Part shown: one piece after another, positions 14,297 through 25,242 of the stretch | Layout of the letters: each line of letters opens with the position of its first letter | Position numbering within the stretch: position 1 is the stretch's first letter | From: Streptococcus infantis | Lineage (GTDB): Bacteria > Bacillota > Bacilli > Lactobacillales > Streptococcaceae | NCBI RefSeq assembly: GCF_000960085.1 | Contig: NZ_JYGT01000005.1 | Location: 1-47,209, forward strand | Direction: 5' to 3' | DNA length: 47,209 bases | Made by a program: the position numbers and the translations under genes | The notes under the pieces: model-generated | Seen by the model: the letters and a program-made list of their open reading frames with translations, nothing else | The model's database searches: none | What the model was told of the DNA's origin: nothing

Positions 14297-15153
14297 ATGA
14301 AGATTATCATTGTTGGATGAGTTGCAGGTGGTATGTCAGTGGCGACTCGTCTCAGACGCCTCATGGAAGATACTATCATCTCACTAGCTTCTCCTGTAAA
14401 CCGTCAAGGACGTCAAGTGGCAGACATAATTGCTGGAATGGAGCGCAAAAACAAGGGTAGTATCGGTACTGCTATCGTTCGTGCTTTTGGTATTCCGCTG
14501 CTTCGACAGGTCTTAGCGAGCGCACTCTTAGTGACAATCAACTCCCATACAAGGCAATTCATGTCAGCGGGAAAGACCACGCTGGTTATTATCCAGGTGC
14601 TACTGATATGACCTTAAAGCTCCTCTTTGACCCAACCAGTGGCAAAATCTATGGCGCCCAAGGAGTTGGGAAGAAAGGTGTTGACAAGAGAATCGATATC
14701 CTAGCAACTGCTATCAAGGCAAATCTCACCGTCTTTGACTTGCCAGAGTTAGAGTTCACCTATGCACCACCATTTGGTTCTGCCAAAGATCCAGTAAATA
14801 TGCTGGGATACGCAGCCTTAAACCTTATCGAAGGTCTGAGCGACAATATACAGTGGTACCAGCTAGAAGATGAAATAGCTACTGGCAAGAAATTCCTGGA
14901 TGTACGGACCAGTAGCGAATACCAAAGTGGTCGACTTAAGGTTGACACCATCCACATCCCCCTAAACGAACTACGGGAACGCTTGGATGAACTAGACAAG
15001 AACCAAGCCTACATCGTTAGCTGTCACAGTGGTTTGCGCAGCTATATCGCAGAGCGTATCCTCAAGCAAGCAGGATTTACCGTCCAAAACCTTGACGGCG
15101 CTTATTCACTATACAAAATGGCTAACCCAGAAGGAGTAGAATATGGTAACTAA
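14297..15153 (+). pseudogene. CoA-disulfide reductase–rhodanese fusion, wrecked
   Basis: The remnants match a flavin-dependent CoA-disulfide/persulfide reductase with a C-terminal rhodanese domain, a family of about 550 residues. Three lesions are visible. Codon 8, in the FAD-binding VGGVAGG loop, is TGA. After about 25 residues (RLRRLMED) the sequence jumps in frame to the late segment LASPVNRQGRQVAD, so roughly 250 codons are missing. Near 14506 a 1-nt deletion (expected CCN-GCT-GCT) shifts the frame; the correct frame resumes with HVSGKDHAGYYPGATDM and continues through GAQGVGKKGVDKR into an intact rhodanese domain (CHSGLRS). The last part, from the ATG at 14608, could still be translated as a 181-residue fragment. 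It ends overlapping the next gene by 11 nt. Confidence 0.9.
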
Positions 15154-15439
15154 TATCAGCATGGCTGACTTTTATGAAAAATATCAAAATGAAAATCTAG
15201 ATCTTATCGATGTCCGTGAAGTACATGAATTCCAAGCAGGACATGCACCAGCTGCCAAAAATCTTCCGTTAAGTACCTTGGAGCAAGGCTACAAAGAACT
15301 CAAACCTGACCATGAATACCATGTCATCTGTCAAGGTGGAGTACGTTCTGCCTCTGCCTGTCAATTTCTCAGCGCCCAAGGCCTCACCGTTACCAATGTA
15401 GAAGGCGGCATGAACCAATGGCCTGGTGATGTAGAATAA
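15143..15439 (+). CDS. Single-domain rhodanese
   Basis: A 98-residue rhodanese with LIDVREVHEF and active-site CQGGVRS (Cys63), ending GGMNQW. Its ATG lies inside the end of the upstream pseudogene (ATGGTAACTAA overlap), a layout typical of translational coupling. As the upstream frame is interrupted, expression may depend on its own initiation or on the distal rhodanese fragment. The active-site loop differs from the first rhodanese (CQGGVR against CHSGIR), so the two may use different acceptors. It is the last gene before a terminator shared with the converging cstR. Confidence 0.88.
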   Translation: MVTNISMADFYEKYQNENLDLIDVREVHEFQAGHAPAAKNLPLSTLEQGYKELKPDHEYHVICQGGVRSASACQFLSAQGLTVTNVEGGMNQWPGDVE

Positions 15440-15448
15440 ATAAAATTC

Positions 15449-15494
15449 AAAAAGAGCAATTGGTCTAATTCCAAGAAAACCAACTGCTCTTTTA
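15449..15494. terminator. Bidirectional terminator between rhodanese and cstR
   Basis: An imperfect stem AAAAGAGCA-A-TTGGT pairs with ACCAA-C-TGCTCTTTT around a loop of about 15 nt. A tracts on the left and T tracts on the right suit termination from both converging genes. Confidence 0.8.
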
Positions 15495-15533
15495 ATCATT
15501 TAATCACTATTTAGAAGAAACGTCTATTTTTAA

Positions 15534-15791
15534 TTACTTGCGTTTAATCAAGTATTTAACTGCCTTTTCCAATCTTTCCTTCTGTGCTTGAGGATCCTCT
15601 AGAGGGTCGTTAATGCAAGCTGTTAAATTCTCCGTTATCATCAGTTCAATAATACGATCAACACTGGATCGAACTGCTGTTAATTGAGTAATGATATCGA
15701 CACAATCACGCTCTTCCTCCATCATCTTTTGGATGCCACGCAATTGACCTTCTGAGCGTTTGAGGCGTGTAATGTACTTTGATTTTGTCAT
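15534..15791 (-). CDS. cstR: CsoR-family persulfide-sensing repressor CstR
   Basis: An 85-residue all-helical CsoR/RcnR-family repressor (KYITRLKRSEGQLRGIQKM start). The two conserved cysteines are present (Cys30 and Cys59). The copper-binding His of true CsoR, four residues before the second cysteine, is replaced by Asn55 (ENLTAC). That pattern is known for CstR, which senses persulfides/sulfane sulfur by forming a cross-link between the two cysteines. It faces a rhodanese operon with a matching operator at 13937-13959, its most likely target. Its own promoter shows no ATACCC palindrome, so autoregulation is not supported. Confidence 0.9.
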   Translation of the reverse strand: MTKSKYITRLKRSEGQLRGIQKMMEEERDCVDIITQLTAVRSSVDRIIELMITENLTACINDPLEDPQAQKERLEKAVKYLIKRK

Positions 15792-15818
15792 CTCTTTATC
15801 CTTAAACGATTTTTCTAC

Positions 15819-15847
15819 ATTATATCTCTAATAAAGGGCTTTGTCAA
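15819..15847 (-). promoter_or_regulatory. cstR promoter
   Basis: On the minus strand a consensus -35 TTGACA (15842-15847), a 17-bp spacer and a consensus -10 TATAAT (15819-15824) lie about 30 bp before the cstR start. Confidence 0.85.
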
Positions 15848-15867
15848 AAGTATCACTTTTTTAGTAG

Positions 15868-16731
15868 TCAAAGTCTTCTAGCCCCCACTCTCACATGAGT
15901 AACAAGCCCATCTTTATCTGTAATAGAGAACTCTGAAGAGGAAATCCACTGAAGCTGCCCGTGCCGATCCTGTGCTTGCGCAAACAAATTGACCAAATAC
16001 TCTTTATTCTCAACTTCAACTACATAGTAGGCTAGGCCTGCCATTCCTTGCTCACGAGGAGCTAAGTTTTTACCTCCCCATTCATTAACTGCTAGATGAT
16101 GATGGTAATCTCCCGATGCAATCCAACTGGCATGTGGAATCGTGAATTTATCTTCAAGACCAAGAGACTCTTGGTAGAATGCACTCGCTTCTCGGCTATT
16201 CTTAACGGATAGGTGAACATGACCCATGCGAGTGCCTCCTGCGATTGCAAAAGGCTCTATTTCTTTTCCTAGTTGGTAGATATCTTGAGCAGAGAGTTCT
16301 TCTGTCACACCGATAATACGGCCATCCTCACGAATATCCCAGTCTGTCATCGGTTTATCTCTGTAGAGTTCAATCCCATTACCCTCTAAGTTCTCTAAAT
16401 AGATTGCCTCACTATAACCATGATCAGCTCCACCAACTAATGGGATCTTTAAGTCTAACAAGTGTTTAAAAACATTAGCCAAATCTTCACGAGTCGGCAA
16501 AAGCAAGGCCATATGGTAAAGACCGTAGCTCTGCTTAGGATTGCCTGTATTTTCTGTTTGAATAAGCTTCACAAGCGGTTTTTCTCCCGCACCTAAGAGA
16601 ACCTCCTCTTCCGATTGATGTACTATTTCCAAACCTAGCAATTGATGATAAAATGCTGTCTGACTTTCTAAGTCCTTGACATTTAAAGCTACTTCAGCCA
16701 AATGAATGCGACTATTATATTCGTAAACCAT
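15868..16731 (-). CDS. VOC-superfamily protein (glyoxalase / CatE-like dioxygenase)
   Basis: A 287-residue protein made of two vicinal-oxygen-chelate modules. The first (about 7-120) opens IHLAEVALNVKDL and contains YGLYHMALLLP and GIELYRDKP; the second (about 168-285) opens MGHVHLSVKN and contains GDYHHHLAVNEWGG. The conserved His/Glu residues at the usual metal positions suggest a metal-dependent enzyme related to catechol 2,3-dioxygenase CatE or glyoxalase-like proteins. The substrate cannot be read from sequence; a role in electrophile or quinone detoxification is inference. It is monocistronic, with an operator-like palindrome in its promoter, and lies beside cstR. Confidence 0.85.
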   Translation of the reverse strand: MVYEYNSRIHLAEVALNVKDLESQTAFYHQLLGLEIVHQSEEEVLLGAGEKPLVKLIQTENTGNPKQSYGLYHMALLLPTREDLANVFKHLLDLKIPLVGGADHGYSEAIYLENLEGNGIELYRDKPMTDWDIREDGRIIGVTEELSAQDIYQLGKEIEPFAIAGGTRMGHVHLSVKNSREASAFYQESLGLEDKFTIPHASWIASGDYHHHLAVNEWGGKNLAPREQGMAGLAYYVVEVENKEYLVNLFAQAQDRHGQLQWISSSEFSITDKDGLVTHVRVGARRL

Positions 16732-16747
16732 AGAAAAGTTCCTTTGT

Positions 16748-16797
16748 TGTAACTTTTATTGTTACATCTGTTATACTCCCCTCTCAGCTAATGTCAA
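16748..16797 (-). promoter_or_regulatory. Promoter and operator-like palindrome for the VOC gene
   Basis: On the minus strand -35 TTGACA (16792-16797), a 16-bp spacer and -10 TATAAC (16770-16775) are followed at the start site by TGTAAC-N7-GTTACA (16748-16766). The position right after the -10 suits a repressor. The binding protein is unknown. Confidence 0.65.
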
Positions 16798-16823
16798 TCC
16801 AAAAGCTCAACGCTGATAAAACA

Positions 16824-16856
16824 AGAACAATCCTCCCCATGTAGGAAGGATTGTTT
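16824..16856 (-). terminator. adcA terminator
   Basis: An 8-bp stem acaatcct (16827-16834) / aggattgt (16847-16854) sits just 3' of adcA, followed on the minus strand by TCTTGTTTT. It is a moderate intrinsic terminator. Confidence 0.7.
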
Positions 16857-16860
16857 GGAT

Positions 16861-18363
16861 TTAATGAGCCAACATTTCTTGGGCAATCTCTTGACCTGAT
16901 AAGCCATCTGGATAGTAAGTTGGCCAGTTGTCCATCTCTTCAAAGAGGGCTTCTTGGCTAGTGCCTCCAAAGAAGATATGGAAATGCTCTGCCTTGACTG
17001 GAGCAATATTGTGGTCGCTGAATTGAACATACTTGAATTGTCCGGCGTCTGCATCAGTCGCTTCAAAGAGGAAGCGTACTCCATGATTCCCTTTCTTATA
17101 AGTCAAGATTTTCTTGCCGACATACTTGTAAGTATATTTCTTACTTTGGCCACCTTGGATGAATTCCATAGTGTTATCCGTGATGTTAATCTTGGTCACG
17201 TCTGTTTGGTAACCCTTTTGATAGTAGGCCTTATACTCATCCTTGGTCATCTTACCAGTCAATTTAGCCTTGTAGTCAAATACTTGGTCAAGAGTCCCAT
17301 TTTCAAGGAAAGGATAGACTGACTGCCAGTTGCCAGCATAATCACTCAAAGTACGATCCTTAACATCTGCATCCTCAAAGTAGCCATTTTGAACGGTTTT
17401 AGTTTCCTCTGCCTTTTCTGGTTCAATCTCTGCTCCTGCCTGATCAGTTGTCTGCTTGAGAGACTTGAGGTTTTTCTCCATGACAGAGATATAGTTTTCT
17501 CCAGCCTTCATGTCCTCTTCGGTCAAGCTTTCAAGAGGATTCAGAACATCTAACTTCACTCCTGTTTCTTTTGAGAGGGTATTGGCTAGGGCTTGAGAAG
17601 CATTTTCTTCAAAGTATATATAAGAGATTTTGTTTTTCTTGATGTACTCGGTCAATTCTGCCAAACGGCTTGCTGAAGGCTCCGCATCTGGTGAAAGACC
17701 TGAGATAGAGACTTGATTGAGTCCGTAATCTAAGGCTAGGTAACGAAAGGCAGCGTGTTGAGTCACAAAACTCTTTTGCTTAGCATTAGAAAGTCCTTCA
17801 GCATAAGCCTTATCTAAGGCTTGTAGTTTTTCGATATAGGCTGCTGCATTTTGCTCAAAAGTCGCCCTCTTATCTGGATAGTCAGCTGAAAGACTATCAC
17901 GGATGTGCTCTACAAGTTTGATTGCACGCGCAGGAGACAACCATACATGAGGGTCATACTCGTGATGATGGCCTTCTTCACCATGATCATGGTCTTCCTC
18001 TTCTTCACTACCTGGAAGAAGCAACATATCTCTAGTAGCCTTGATTGTTTTTACTTTTTTCTCATCTAGTGAATCTAAAAGTTTTGGAACCCATGTTTCC
18101 ATGTTCTCATTTTCATAAACAAAGGCATCGGCGTCTTGGATTTTAGCGACTGCCTTAGGCGATGGTTCATAGTCATGTGGTTCTGTCCCAGCCCCAATCA
18201 AGAGCTCGACATTGGCTGTATCTCCTGCTACTTGCTTGGTAAATTCGTAGACAGGATAGAAAGTTGTGACGATGTGTAATTTCCCATCTGCCTGTTTTTG
18301 ATTGGAACAGGCGACTAAGAAAACTGTCACAAGACTTGCCAAAAGTAGGCCTAGTTTTTTCAT
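16861..18363 (-). CDS. adcA: Zinc-binding lipoprotein AdcA (ZnuA–ZinT fusion)
   Basis: A 500-residue extracellular zinc receptor of the AdcABC importer. A lipoprotein signal ends in the lipobox LVAC (Cys19). The N-terminal ZnuA-like domain (about 25-310) carries the metal His residues in EPHDYEP (His63) and DPHVW (His139), with a His/Asp/Glu-rich loop at about 119-136. After a short linker comes a ZinT domain (about 330-500; NGYFEDADVKDR... DNWPTYYP... MLAH). This fusion is the usual streptococcal form. It is the last gene of adcRCBA, 9 bp after adcB. Confidence 0.97.
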   Translation of the reverse strand: MKKLGLLLASLVTVFLVACSNQKQADGKLHIVTTFYPVYEFTKQVAGDTANVELLIGAGTEPHDYEPSPKAVAKIQDADAFVYENENMETWVPKLLDSLDEKKVKTIKATRDMLLLPGSEEEEDHDHGEEGHHHEYDPHVWLSPARAIKLVEHIRDSLSADYPDKRATFEQNAAAYIEKLQALDKAYAEGLSNAKQKSFVTQHAAFRYLALDYGLNQVSISGLSPDAEPSASRLAELTEYIKKNKISYIYFEENASQALANTLSKETGVKLDVLNPLESLTEEDMKAGENYISVMEKNLKSLKQTTDQAGAEIEPEKAEETKTVQNGYFEDADVKDRTLSDYAGNWQSVYPFLENGTLDQVFDYKAKLTGKMTKDEYKAYYQKGYQTDVTKINITDNTMEFIQGGQSKKYTYKYVGKKILTYKKGNHGVRFLFEATDADAGQFKYVQFSDHNIAPVKAEHFHIFFGGTSQEALFEEMDNWPTYYPDGLSGQEIAQEMLAH

Positions 18364-18372
18364 TTACTTCTC

Positions 18373-19179
18373 CTATTTGATAAAACGTTTGAGTAAGCTG
18401 ACTAACAAGAAGACAACTACAAAGATAAGGGTGATACTTGCACTAGGAGGTGTCTCTGCATAATAGGAGATATAAAGTCCCGCAACCATGCCTAGAAAAC
18501 CAATGGCACTCGCAAGAATCATCACTGAACTAAAGTTCTTCCCTAAACGCAACGCGATACTAGCTGGTAGGACCATGATGGTCGATACCAAGAGTGCTCC
18601 TGCGGCTGGAATCATGAGCGCAATGGCCACACCCGTTACCATGTTAAAGAGGATAGACATGGTACGCACTGGAAGACCATCGACAAAAGCTGTATCCTCG
18701 TCAAAGGTTAGGATATACATGGGTCTCAAAAAGAGGAAGGTTAAGACCAATACAACTGCTGCAATGATAAAGAGACCTATTACCTGCTCTTGACTAATAG
18801 TCACGATAGAACCAAAGAGGTATTGGTCCAAACTCATAGAGCTAGAACTCTTACCCTTGCTCATCACAATAAGTGAAACTGCAAGTCCTGTAGACATGAG
18901 AATGGCTGTCCCAATCTCCATAAAGCTTTTATAAACCGTGCGGAGATACTCAAGGAAGACCGCTGCAATCAAGACAATGGCAATGGTTGAGATGGTCGGA
19001 GAAATCCCTAAAACCAAACCAAAGGCAACACCCGAAAGCGAGACGTGACTCAGTGTATCACTCATGAGACTTTGTCGACGCAAGATGAGGAAGGTTCCAA
19101 GTACTGGTGAAAAGAGACTCATGGCAATAACAGCCAAAAATGCTCGCTGCATAAAATCATAAGACAAGAGATTAAGCAT
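18373..19179 (-). CDS. adcB: Zinc ABC transporter permease AdcB
   Basis: A 268-residue hydrophobic ZnuB-family permease ([15 protein letters not shown] start) with about eight membrane segments and the family signature [16 protein letters not shown]. It forms the channel of the zinc importer. I chose the ATG at 19179 because GGAGG lies 6 nt before it; an upstream start would lie deep in adcC. It overlaps adcC by 8 nt and is followed by adcA. Confidence 0.96.
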   Translation of the reverse strand: MLNLLSYDFMQRAFLAVIAMSLFSPVLGTFLILRRQSLMSDTLSHVSLSGVAFGLVLGISPTISTIAIVLIAAVFLEYLRTVYKSFMEIGTAILMSTGLAVSLIVMSKGKSSSSMSLDQYLFGSIVTISQEQVIGLFIIAAVVLVLTFLFLRPMYILTFDEDTAFVDGLPVRTMSILFNMVTGVAIALMIPAAGALLVSTIMVLPASIALRLGKNFSSVMILASAIGFLGMVAGLYISYYAETPPSASITLIFVVVFLLVSLLKRFIK

Positions 19180-19876
19180 GCTCCACCTCCTGGTCACTTT
19201 CATGGACATTGAAACAACGCCATGGCGAATCTTGGTCTCGGACCAGGTGGATATTGCGATCTGCGTAATCCTTAACTTCTTCCGGATCGTGAGTAATCAT
19301 CAAAACAGCCTTGCCATGATGGTGGGCACTATGGTGCATGAGCTCATAAAATTCATTCTTGGTTCCCGCATCCATCCCTGTCGTTGGCTCATCCAAGATA
19401 AAGATATCTGGATCCGAAGCAAACATACGTGCGATAACAGCCCTTTGCTTTTGCCCACCAGAGAGGGAACCAATGCGTTTGTCCCGATGTTCCCACATAC
19501 CAACTGAGTTTAAACTAGCCTTGATGTGTTCTTCATCATGGGCATTCAAACGACGGAACCAGCCCTTTCTTGGGTAGCGACCTGATTTGACAAACTCATA
19601 AACAGTACTTGGAAAGCCCGCATTAAAACTTGCAATCTGCTGAGGAAGATAGGCAATTCTTAGCTTTTTCCCATGAATATTTGTCTTTGAGATGGTTACT
19701 TTCCCAATTCTCGGTTGTAAAATACCTAGACTAGCTTTGATAAGAGTAGTCTTTGCCGCTCCATTTTCTCCTGTCAGTGTGACAAATTCTCCACTATCAA
19801 CACTGTAATTGATATGCTCAAGCACAGGTTCCTTGTCATAATAGAAGGACAAATCCTCTACTGTGATGTATCTCAT
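19172..19876 (-). CDS. adcC: Zinc ABC transporter ATP-binding protein AdcC
   Basis: A 234-residue ABC ATPase that powers zinc import with AdcB and AdcA. The signature LSGGQKQR and Walker [14 protein letters not shown] segment ([11 protein letters not shown]) are canonical. The Walker A loop reads GENGAAKTT, with Ala where most ABC proteins have the second Gly of GxGK; I recall the same in S. pneumoniae AdcC, so it is a family trait rather than damage. Its start codon overlaps the adcR stop by 1 nt (TAATG). Confidence 0.96.
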   Translation of the reverse strand: MRYITVEDLSFYYDKEPVLEHINYSVDSGEFVTLTGENGAAKTTLIKASLGILQPRIGKVTISKTNIHGKKLRIAYLPQQIASFNAGFPSTVYEFVKSGRYPRKGWFRRLNAHDEEHIKASLNSVGMWEHRDKRIGSLSGGQKQRAVIARMFASDPDIFILDEPTTGMDAGTKNEFYELMHHSAHHHGKAVLMITHDPEEVKDYADRNIHLVRDQDSPWRCFNVHESDQEVEHA

Positions 19877-20316
19877 TACTTGATTTCTCCTACTAAAGCA
19901 GTTAAAAACCGCTGGATAATTTTTTGTTCGTTTGGTGTGAACTGAGTGGCAACCTGCTCATAAGCCGAGAGGGTATGTTCATGATGATGGTGGTGTTCCT
20001 CAGCAATAGGTCGAGCCAAGTCTGTCAATTGATAGAAGACAACACGAGCATCCTTGGGATCCTTAGATGTCTCCAACATCCCCTCCTTAACCAGGGATTT
20101 GATAGCCTTTGTAACGGCAGCTTGACTAACATTGAGACGACGCGCCAACTCAGAGTTGGTGAGCGACTCCTCTGATAAAAGCATGAGAATATGCTCCTGG
20201 GTATTGGTCAAGGCTACATCACTGGTACAATGACCAATGAGAATTTCATGCTGATTTTCCGCCTTGAGAATAATCTCATTTAAAAAATGATCGATATCTT
20301 TTGCCAACTGTCTCAT
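19876..20316 (-). CDS. adcR: Zinc-responsive MarR-family repressor AdcR
   Basis: A 146-residue winged-helix MarR-family regulator that binds DNA when loaded with zinc and represses zinc uptake genes. All ligands described for the pneumococcal protein are in place: Glu24, His42, His108 and His112 for site 1, and Cys30 and Glu41 near site 2. The recognition region is [20 protein letters not shown]. It is first in adcRCBA, and an AdcR box in its promoter indicates autoregulation. Confidence 0.97.
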   Translation of the reverse strand: MRQLAKDIDHFLNEIILKAENQHEILIGHCTSDVALTNTQEHILMLLSEESLTNSELARRLNVSQAAVTKAIKSLVKEGMLETSKDPKDARVVFYQLTDLARPIAEEHHHHHEHTLSAYEQVATQFTPNEQKIIQRFLTALVGEIK

Positions 20317-20374
20317 AATTTGCTCCTTTCTCAGAACAGAATTACTTTAAAATACAAGATTTTTACTTCATTTC

Positions 20375-20414
20375 TTTACCAGTTAAGTATATCACATCCC
20401 AGTTAAAAGTCAAG
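20375..20414 (-). promoter_or_regulatory. adcRCBA promoter with AdcR boxes
   Basis: TTTACCAGTTAA (20375-20386) matches the AdcR consensus TTAACYRGTTAA in 11 of 12 positions. A half site CCAGTTAA lies at 20399-20406. On the minus strand a -35 TTGACT near 20409-20414, a 16-bp spacer and a -10 TATACT overlap both sites, fitting zinc-dependent self-repression. Confidence 0.8.
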
Positions 20415-20529
20415 AAAAAAAGATGAAAACATCTGATATGTTTTCATTTCCTCTACAGACTTTTTACTTCCTTCATTCAAATAGAAACTTCACTACTATA
20501 CTGACCTTTACCCAAAATTCATTGATTAC

Positions 20530-20556
20530 AAAAAGCCCAAACCAAGGTTCAGGCTC
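20530..20556 (-). terminator. dltD terminator
   Basis: A stem AGCCTGAACC / GGTTTGGGCT (20534-20555, with G·U pairs) is followed on the minus strand by TTTTTG. It closes the dlt operon 10 bp after dltD. Confidence 0.8.
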
Positions 20557-20565
20557 TGTTGCTAT

Positions 20566-22069
<1,504 letters not shown>

Positions 22070-22079
22070 TTAATTCCTT

Positions 22080-23324
22080 TTATTTTTTAAACCATAAATC
22101 ATTCAAAAATCCAGAAAAGATTAAGAATGAAACCATCACGACATGGAAGGTTATCACCATGCCAAGTAACTGAACCCAACGATTTTCAGGCAAGGGAGCT
22201 CGCCCTGCTTTCTTACGTTCTTTATTGAGCGTTTTTTTCTTCCTAACCCAGGCATCATTCATCACTAAGCCTATCCCATGAAAGAATCCGTAAGCGATAT
22301 AAAACCATGTTATCCCATGCCAGAAGCCCATAAGGAGCATGTTCAGGATATAGGCAATACTTGAAGTCACATTTCGATTCTTAAACAATTTCTTTCTGGT
22401 CATCAACATAACCATACGCATGAAGACAAAGTCACGGAACCAGAAAGATAAACTCATGTGCCAACGATTCCAAAACTCTTTCAAATCTCTCGACAAGAAA
22501 GGTTTGTTGAAGTTGATTGGACTACGAATTCCCATCAGATTTGAAATCGCCAAAGCAAACATAGAATAACCCGCAAAATCAAAGAAGAGCTCCAAACCAA
22601 ATGTATACATAACTGCCACCACATAATAGTTAAAGAAACCACCTGTCTGCAAAGCTAGATTTTTTAGCGGTGGCAATAAAATCTCGCCTAAAATATGAGC
22701 TAGAATAAATTTATACAGAAATCCCCACATGATATACCGAACGGACTCGGCTAGCATATCCATCAACTCATCGCGCTCTGGAATCGTCTGATAATTTTCA
22801 TTAAAACGTTTGAAACGATCAATGGGACCACTTGAAAATGTCGGCATAAAGAGGAGAAAACGTAAATACTCCCACAACTTTAATTCCTTAATGACTCCAT
22901 CTCTGAGTTCAATAATAATTCCCACCGAACGAAAAGTCAAATAGGAAATTCCAATAAATCCTAATAAAGACTGTGTGCCGTTAATAGCCGGTTGCACTTT
23001 CACAAAAATGATGGGAAGTAACGATAATAGACTCACCAAGTAGAAAATCCATTTGCCATCTTGGACTTTTCGATACTGCTTGTAAAAAAGTACCAGTAAT
23101 ATTTGCCATATCAGATAAATTCCTAAGGCAGCTATTTGATTAGTCTTGCCCCCCGTCAACATAGTAACGATAAAGAAGAGACTAACCAATATTTCATACC
23201 AGGCAAAACGTTTTTTGAAAAAAAGTCCGATAAAGATTGGCAAGGTAGCCGTAATTACGTACAAAAAGTACTGTGGATTCCCATATGGCTCAATATGAGG
23301 AAGCTGTTTAAGAAGCTCCATCAT
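22080..23324 (-). CDS. dltB: D-alanyl transfer protein DltB (MBOAT family)
   Basis: A 414-residue polytopic membrane-bound O-acyltransferase. It moves D-alanine from DltC across the membrane for teichoic acid modification. MBOAT landmarks are [19 protein letters not shown] and the catalytic-His segment [16 protein letters not shown]. The start ATG overlaps the dltA stop (ATGATG/TGA). Compared with the second copy it is about 30 residues longer. Confidence 0.97.
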   Translation of the reverse strand: MMELLKQLPHIEPYGNPQYFLYVITATLPIFIGLFFKKRFAWYEILVSLFFIVTMLTGGKTNQIAALGIYLIWQILLVLFYKQYRKVQDGKWIFYLVSLLSLLPIIFVKVQPAINGTQSLLGFIGISYLTFRSVGIIIELRDGVIKELKLWEYLRFLLFMPTFSSGPIDRFKRFNENYQTIPERDELMDMLAESVRYIMWGFLYKFILAHILGEILLPPLKNLALQTGGFFNYYVVAVMYTFGLELFFDFAGYSMFALAISNLMGIRSPINFNKPFLSRDLKEFWNRWHMSLSFWFRDFVFMRMVMLMTRKKLFKNRNVTSSIAYILNMLLMGFWHGITWFYIAYGFFHGIGLVMNDAWVRKKKTLNKERKKAGRAPLPENRWVQLLGMVITFHVVMVSFLIFSGFLNDLWFKK

Positions 23325-24871
23325 CTATTGTTTACCTCGCTAATCAACCCTTTAATATCAATTTTGCCATTTGGAGTGAGCGGTAAACTGTCACGATAGA
23401 GGAACTTAGATGGCATCATGTAAGACATCATAATATCTTCCAAGTCTTCCTTGATCGCTTTAGTAATATCAATCTCGCGCTCAAATTGTTCTTTGACACC
23501 ATCTTTTAAGATGACATAGGCCAAGAGATTTTGAACCTTGTGATCTTTATTATAACGTGGAACTGCAACAGCCGAGTCGATGTACTGAGATTTGTTTAAG
23601 TTTTGAGAAACATCCTCAAGTTCGATACGGTAACCATTAAACTTGATCTGGAAGTCCATCCGTCCACCATAGAGAAGGAGGCCTTCATCTGTCATGGTTC
23701 CGACATCTCCCGTATGATAGGCTGGAAGTCCCTCAAATTCGAAGAAGGCTTCTGCTGTTTTCTCTGGATTATTCATATAACCTTTTGAAACAGCTGGTCC
23801 AGACACGATAATTTCCCCTTGCTCTCCATTTGGCAATTTGTTCCCTTCCTCATCAATGATGAAGGTCGGAGAATCTTCTTTGGTATAACCGATTGGCAGA
23901 CGTTTCAAGGTAGCTAACATCTCATCTGTTACGGCTACAGCCGAAAGAGCTACAGTTGCTTCCGTTGGGCCGTAGGCATTGATGATGCGTGCATTTGGGA
24001 AACGCTCGCGCAATTTCTGAGCGGTTTTAACGGTCAACTCTTCCCCATCAAAGTAGAAATGGGTGATGCCTGGCATCTTTTCAGCATTGAAATCCTCAGA
24101 CAACATGGCCATATCTGCAAAAGATGGTGTTGAAGTCCAGATAGCAATCGGAAGAGAAAAGATCGTCGCAAAGAGTTGTTTGAAGTCTTGAGTAATGGCT
24201 GATGGGAGGGCAAAAAGGGTTCCTCCAAGAGCCAAGGTCGGTGCCCAGTACATGACAGACAAGTCAAAGGAATAGGGCGGTTGCGCCAACATTTGCGGAC
24301 GTTCTGGCGTTGCAAACTCCTTATCTGTGATCATCCAGTTGGTGAAGCTGAGCAAGTTATCATGCGAAATCTGCACTCCTTTTGGCTTTCCGGTTGTCCC
24401 CGAAGTAAAGATGATGTAGTAGTTATCATTCCCTTTGACCGGATGTTGCAAATCGTAGGCATACTGAGCCGCATAAGCTTCACGCACTTGCTCCAAGGAC
24501 ATGATTGGAGCAACTGGGTTTTCGATTGGAAACTCATTGATGGCAATAATCAGGCTTGGCTCAGCCACTTCAAGAATGGCAGACACGCGCTCCAAAGCAG
24601 AATGGCTATCAATTGGGATATAAGCATGGCCAGATTTGGTCAAGGCCACAAAGGTTGCTAACATTTCATATTCTTGTCCACCAAAGACCACAACAGGAGA
24701 CTTTTCAGGAAGTCCCATTTGGTCGATGTGGGCAGCCAAGCTATCTGAATCAGTCTTCAATTGGCCATAGGTATGTTCCTCACCAAGGACATTGTAAACC
24801 GGATAGTCTGGTTGTAGTTGCGCATAACATTCAATTGTCTCGATCATATCAGTAATTGGTTGGTTTGACAC
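23321..24871 (-). CDS. dltA: D-alanine–DltC ligase DltA
   Basis: A 516-residue adenylate-forming enzyme that activates D-alanine with ATP and loads it on DltC. The P-loop [14 protein letters not shown], the [14 protein letters not shown] motif, YHTGDVG and the C-terminal [13 protein letters not shown] lysine are all present. The start is GTG ([11 protein letters not shown]) with AAGGAG upstream. It lies 20 bp after dltX and overlaps dltB by 4 nt. The length equals the pneumococcal protein as I recall it. Confidence 0.98.
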   Translation of the reverse strand: MSNQPITDMIETIECYAQLQPDYPVYNVLGEEHTYGQLKTDSDSLAAHIDQMGLPEKSPVVVFGGQEYEMLATFVALTKSGHAYIPIDSHSALERVSAILEVAEPSLIIAINEFPIENPVAPIMSLEQVREAYAAQYAYDLQHPVKGNDNYYIIFTSGTTGKPKGVQISHDNLLSFTNWMITDKEFATPERPQMLAQPPYSFDLSVMYWAPTLALGGTLFALPSAITQDFKQLFATIFSLPIAIWTSTPSFADMAMLSEDFNAEKMPGITHFYFDGEELTVKTAQKLRERFPNARIINAYGPTEATVALSAVAVTDEMLATLKRLPIGYTKEDSPTFIIDEEGNKLPNGEQGEIIVSGPAVSKGYMNNPEKTAEAFFEFEGLPAYHTGDVGTMTDEGLLLYGGRMDFQIKFNGYRIELEDVSQNLNKSQYIDSAVAVPRYNKDHKVQNLLAYVILKDGVKEQFEREIDITKAIKEDLEDIMMSYMMPSKFLYRDSLPLTPNGKIDIKGLISEVNNR

Positions 24872-24891
24872 GGATAGGAGTCTCCTTTAAG

Positions 24892-25023
24892 TTAAAATTC
24901 ATTGTAGATAAAGCCACCCTGACCTTGACCAAGATAACTAAAGAAATAAAGCAAACCCAGTAAAACAATAAAATACAAGGCTGTCCGACCAAGAAAGAGG
25001 TAGAGTTTTTTTCTCTGTTTCAT
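24892..25023 (-). CDS. dltX: DltX, small membrane peptide of the dlt operon
   Basis: A 43-residue peptide with a basic N-terminus (MKQRKKLYLF), one membrane helix (about 12-31) and the conserved C-terminal GGFIYNEF. DltX peptides are encoded just before dltA in many Firmicutes and act with DltB/DltD at the membrane; the C-terminal FIYNEF is the hallmark. An AAAGG site lies 9 nt before the ATG. It is the first gene of dltXABCD. Confidence 0.93.
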   Translation of the reverse strand: MKQRKKLYLFLGRTALYFIVLLGLLYFFSYLGQGQGGFIYNEF

Positions 25024-25095
25024 CAAGAAAAACCTTTCATTCCTGTAATTTTCAACTAAAATAAAATCAATTTCTTGCTAACTTATTTTTCTGCT

Positions 25096-25125
25096 ATTAT
25101 ACCACTTTATATACTATTTTTTCAA
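25096..25125 (-). promoter_or_regulatory. dltXABCD promoter
   Basis: On the minus strand a -35 TTGAAA (25120-25125), an 18-bp spacer and an extended -10 TGGTATAAT (TATAAT at 25096-25101) lie about 70 bp before dltX. Confidence 0.8.
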
Positions 25126-25242
25126 TTGTTTGCCGTCCATTTTCACTACATTTCACCAACATTAAATTGTTCCGTATGATGCCTTCTAATGATAGCTTAA
25201 ATGCTTTTCAGTATAGATTATATTGGGAGCTATAACAAAGTA

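Noticed and set aside
14608..15153. Annotating the distal fragment as an independent intact gene
   Set aside because: Its N-terminal part continues the broken reductase; without proof of separate initiation I keep it within the pseudogene.
19172..19876. AdcC Walker A loop GENGAAKT as a sign of inactivation
   Set aside because: The same deviation is, as I recall, normal in pneumococcal AdcC, and all other ABC motifs are intact.
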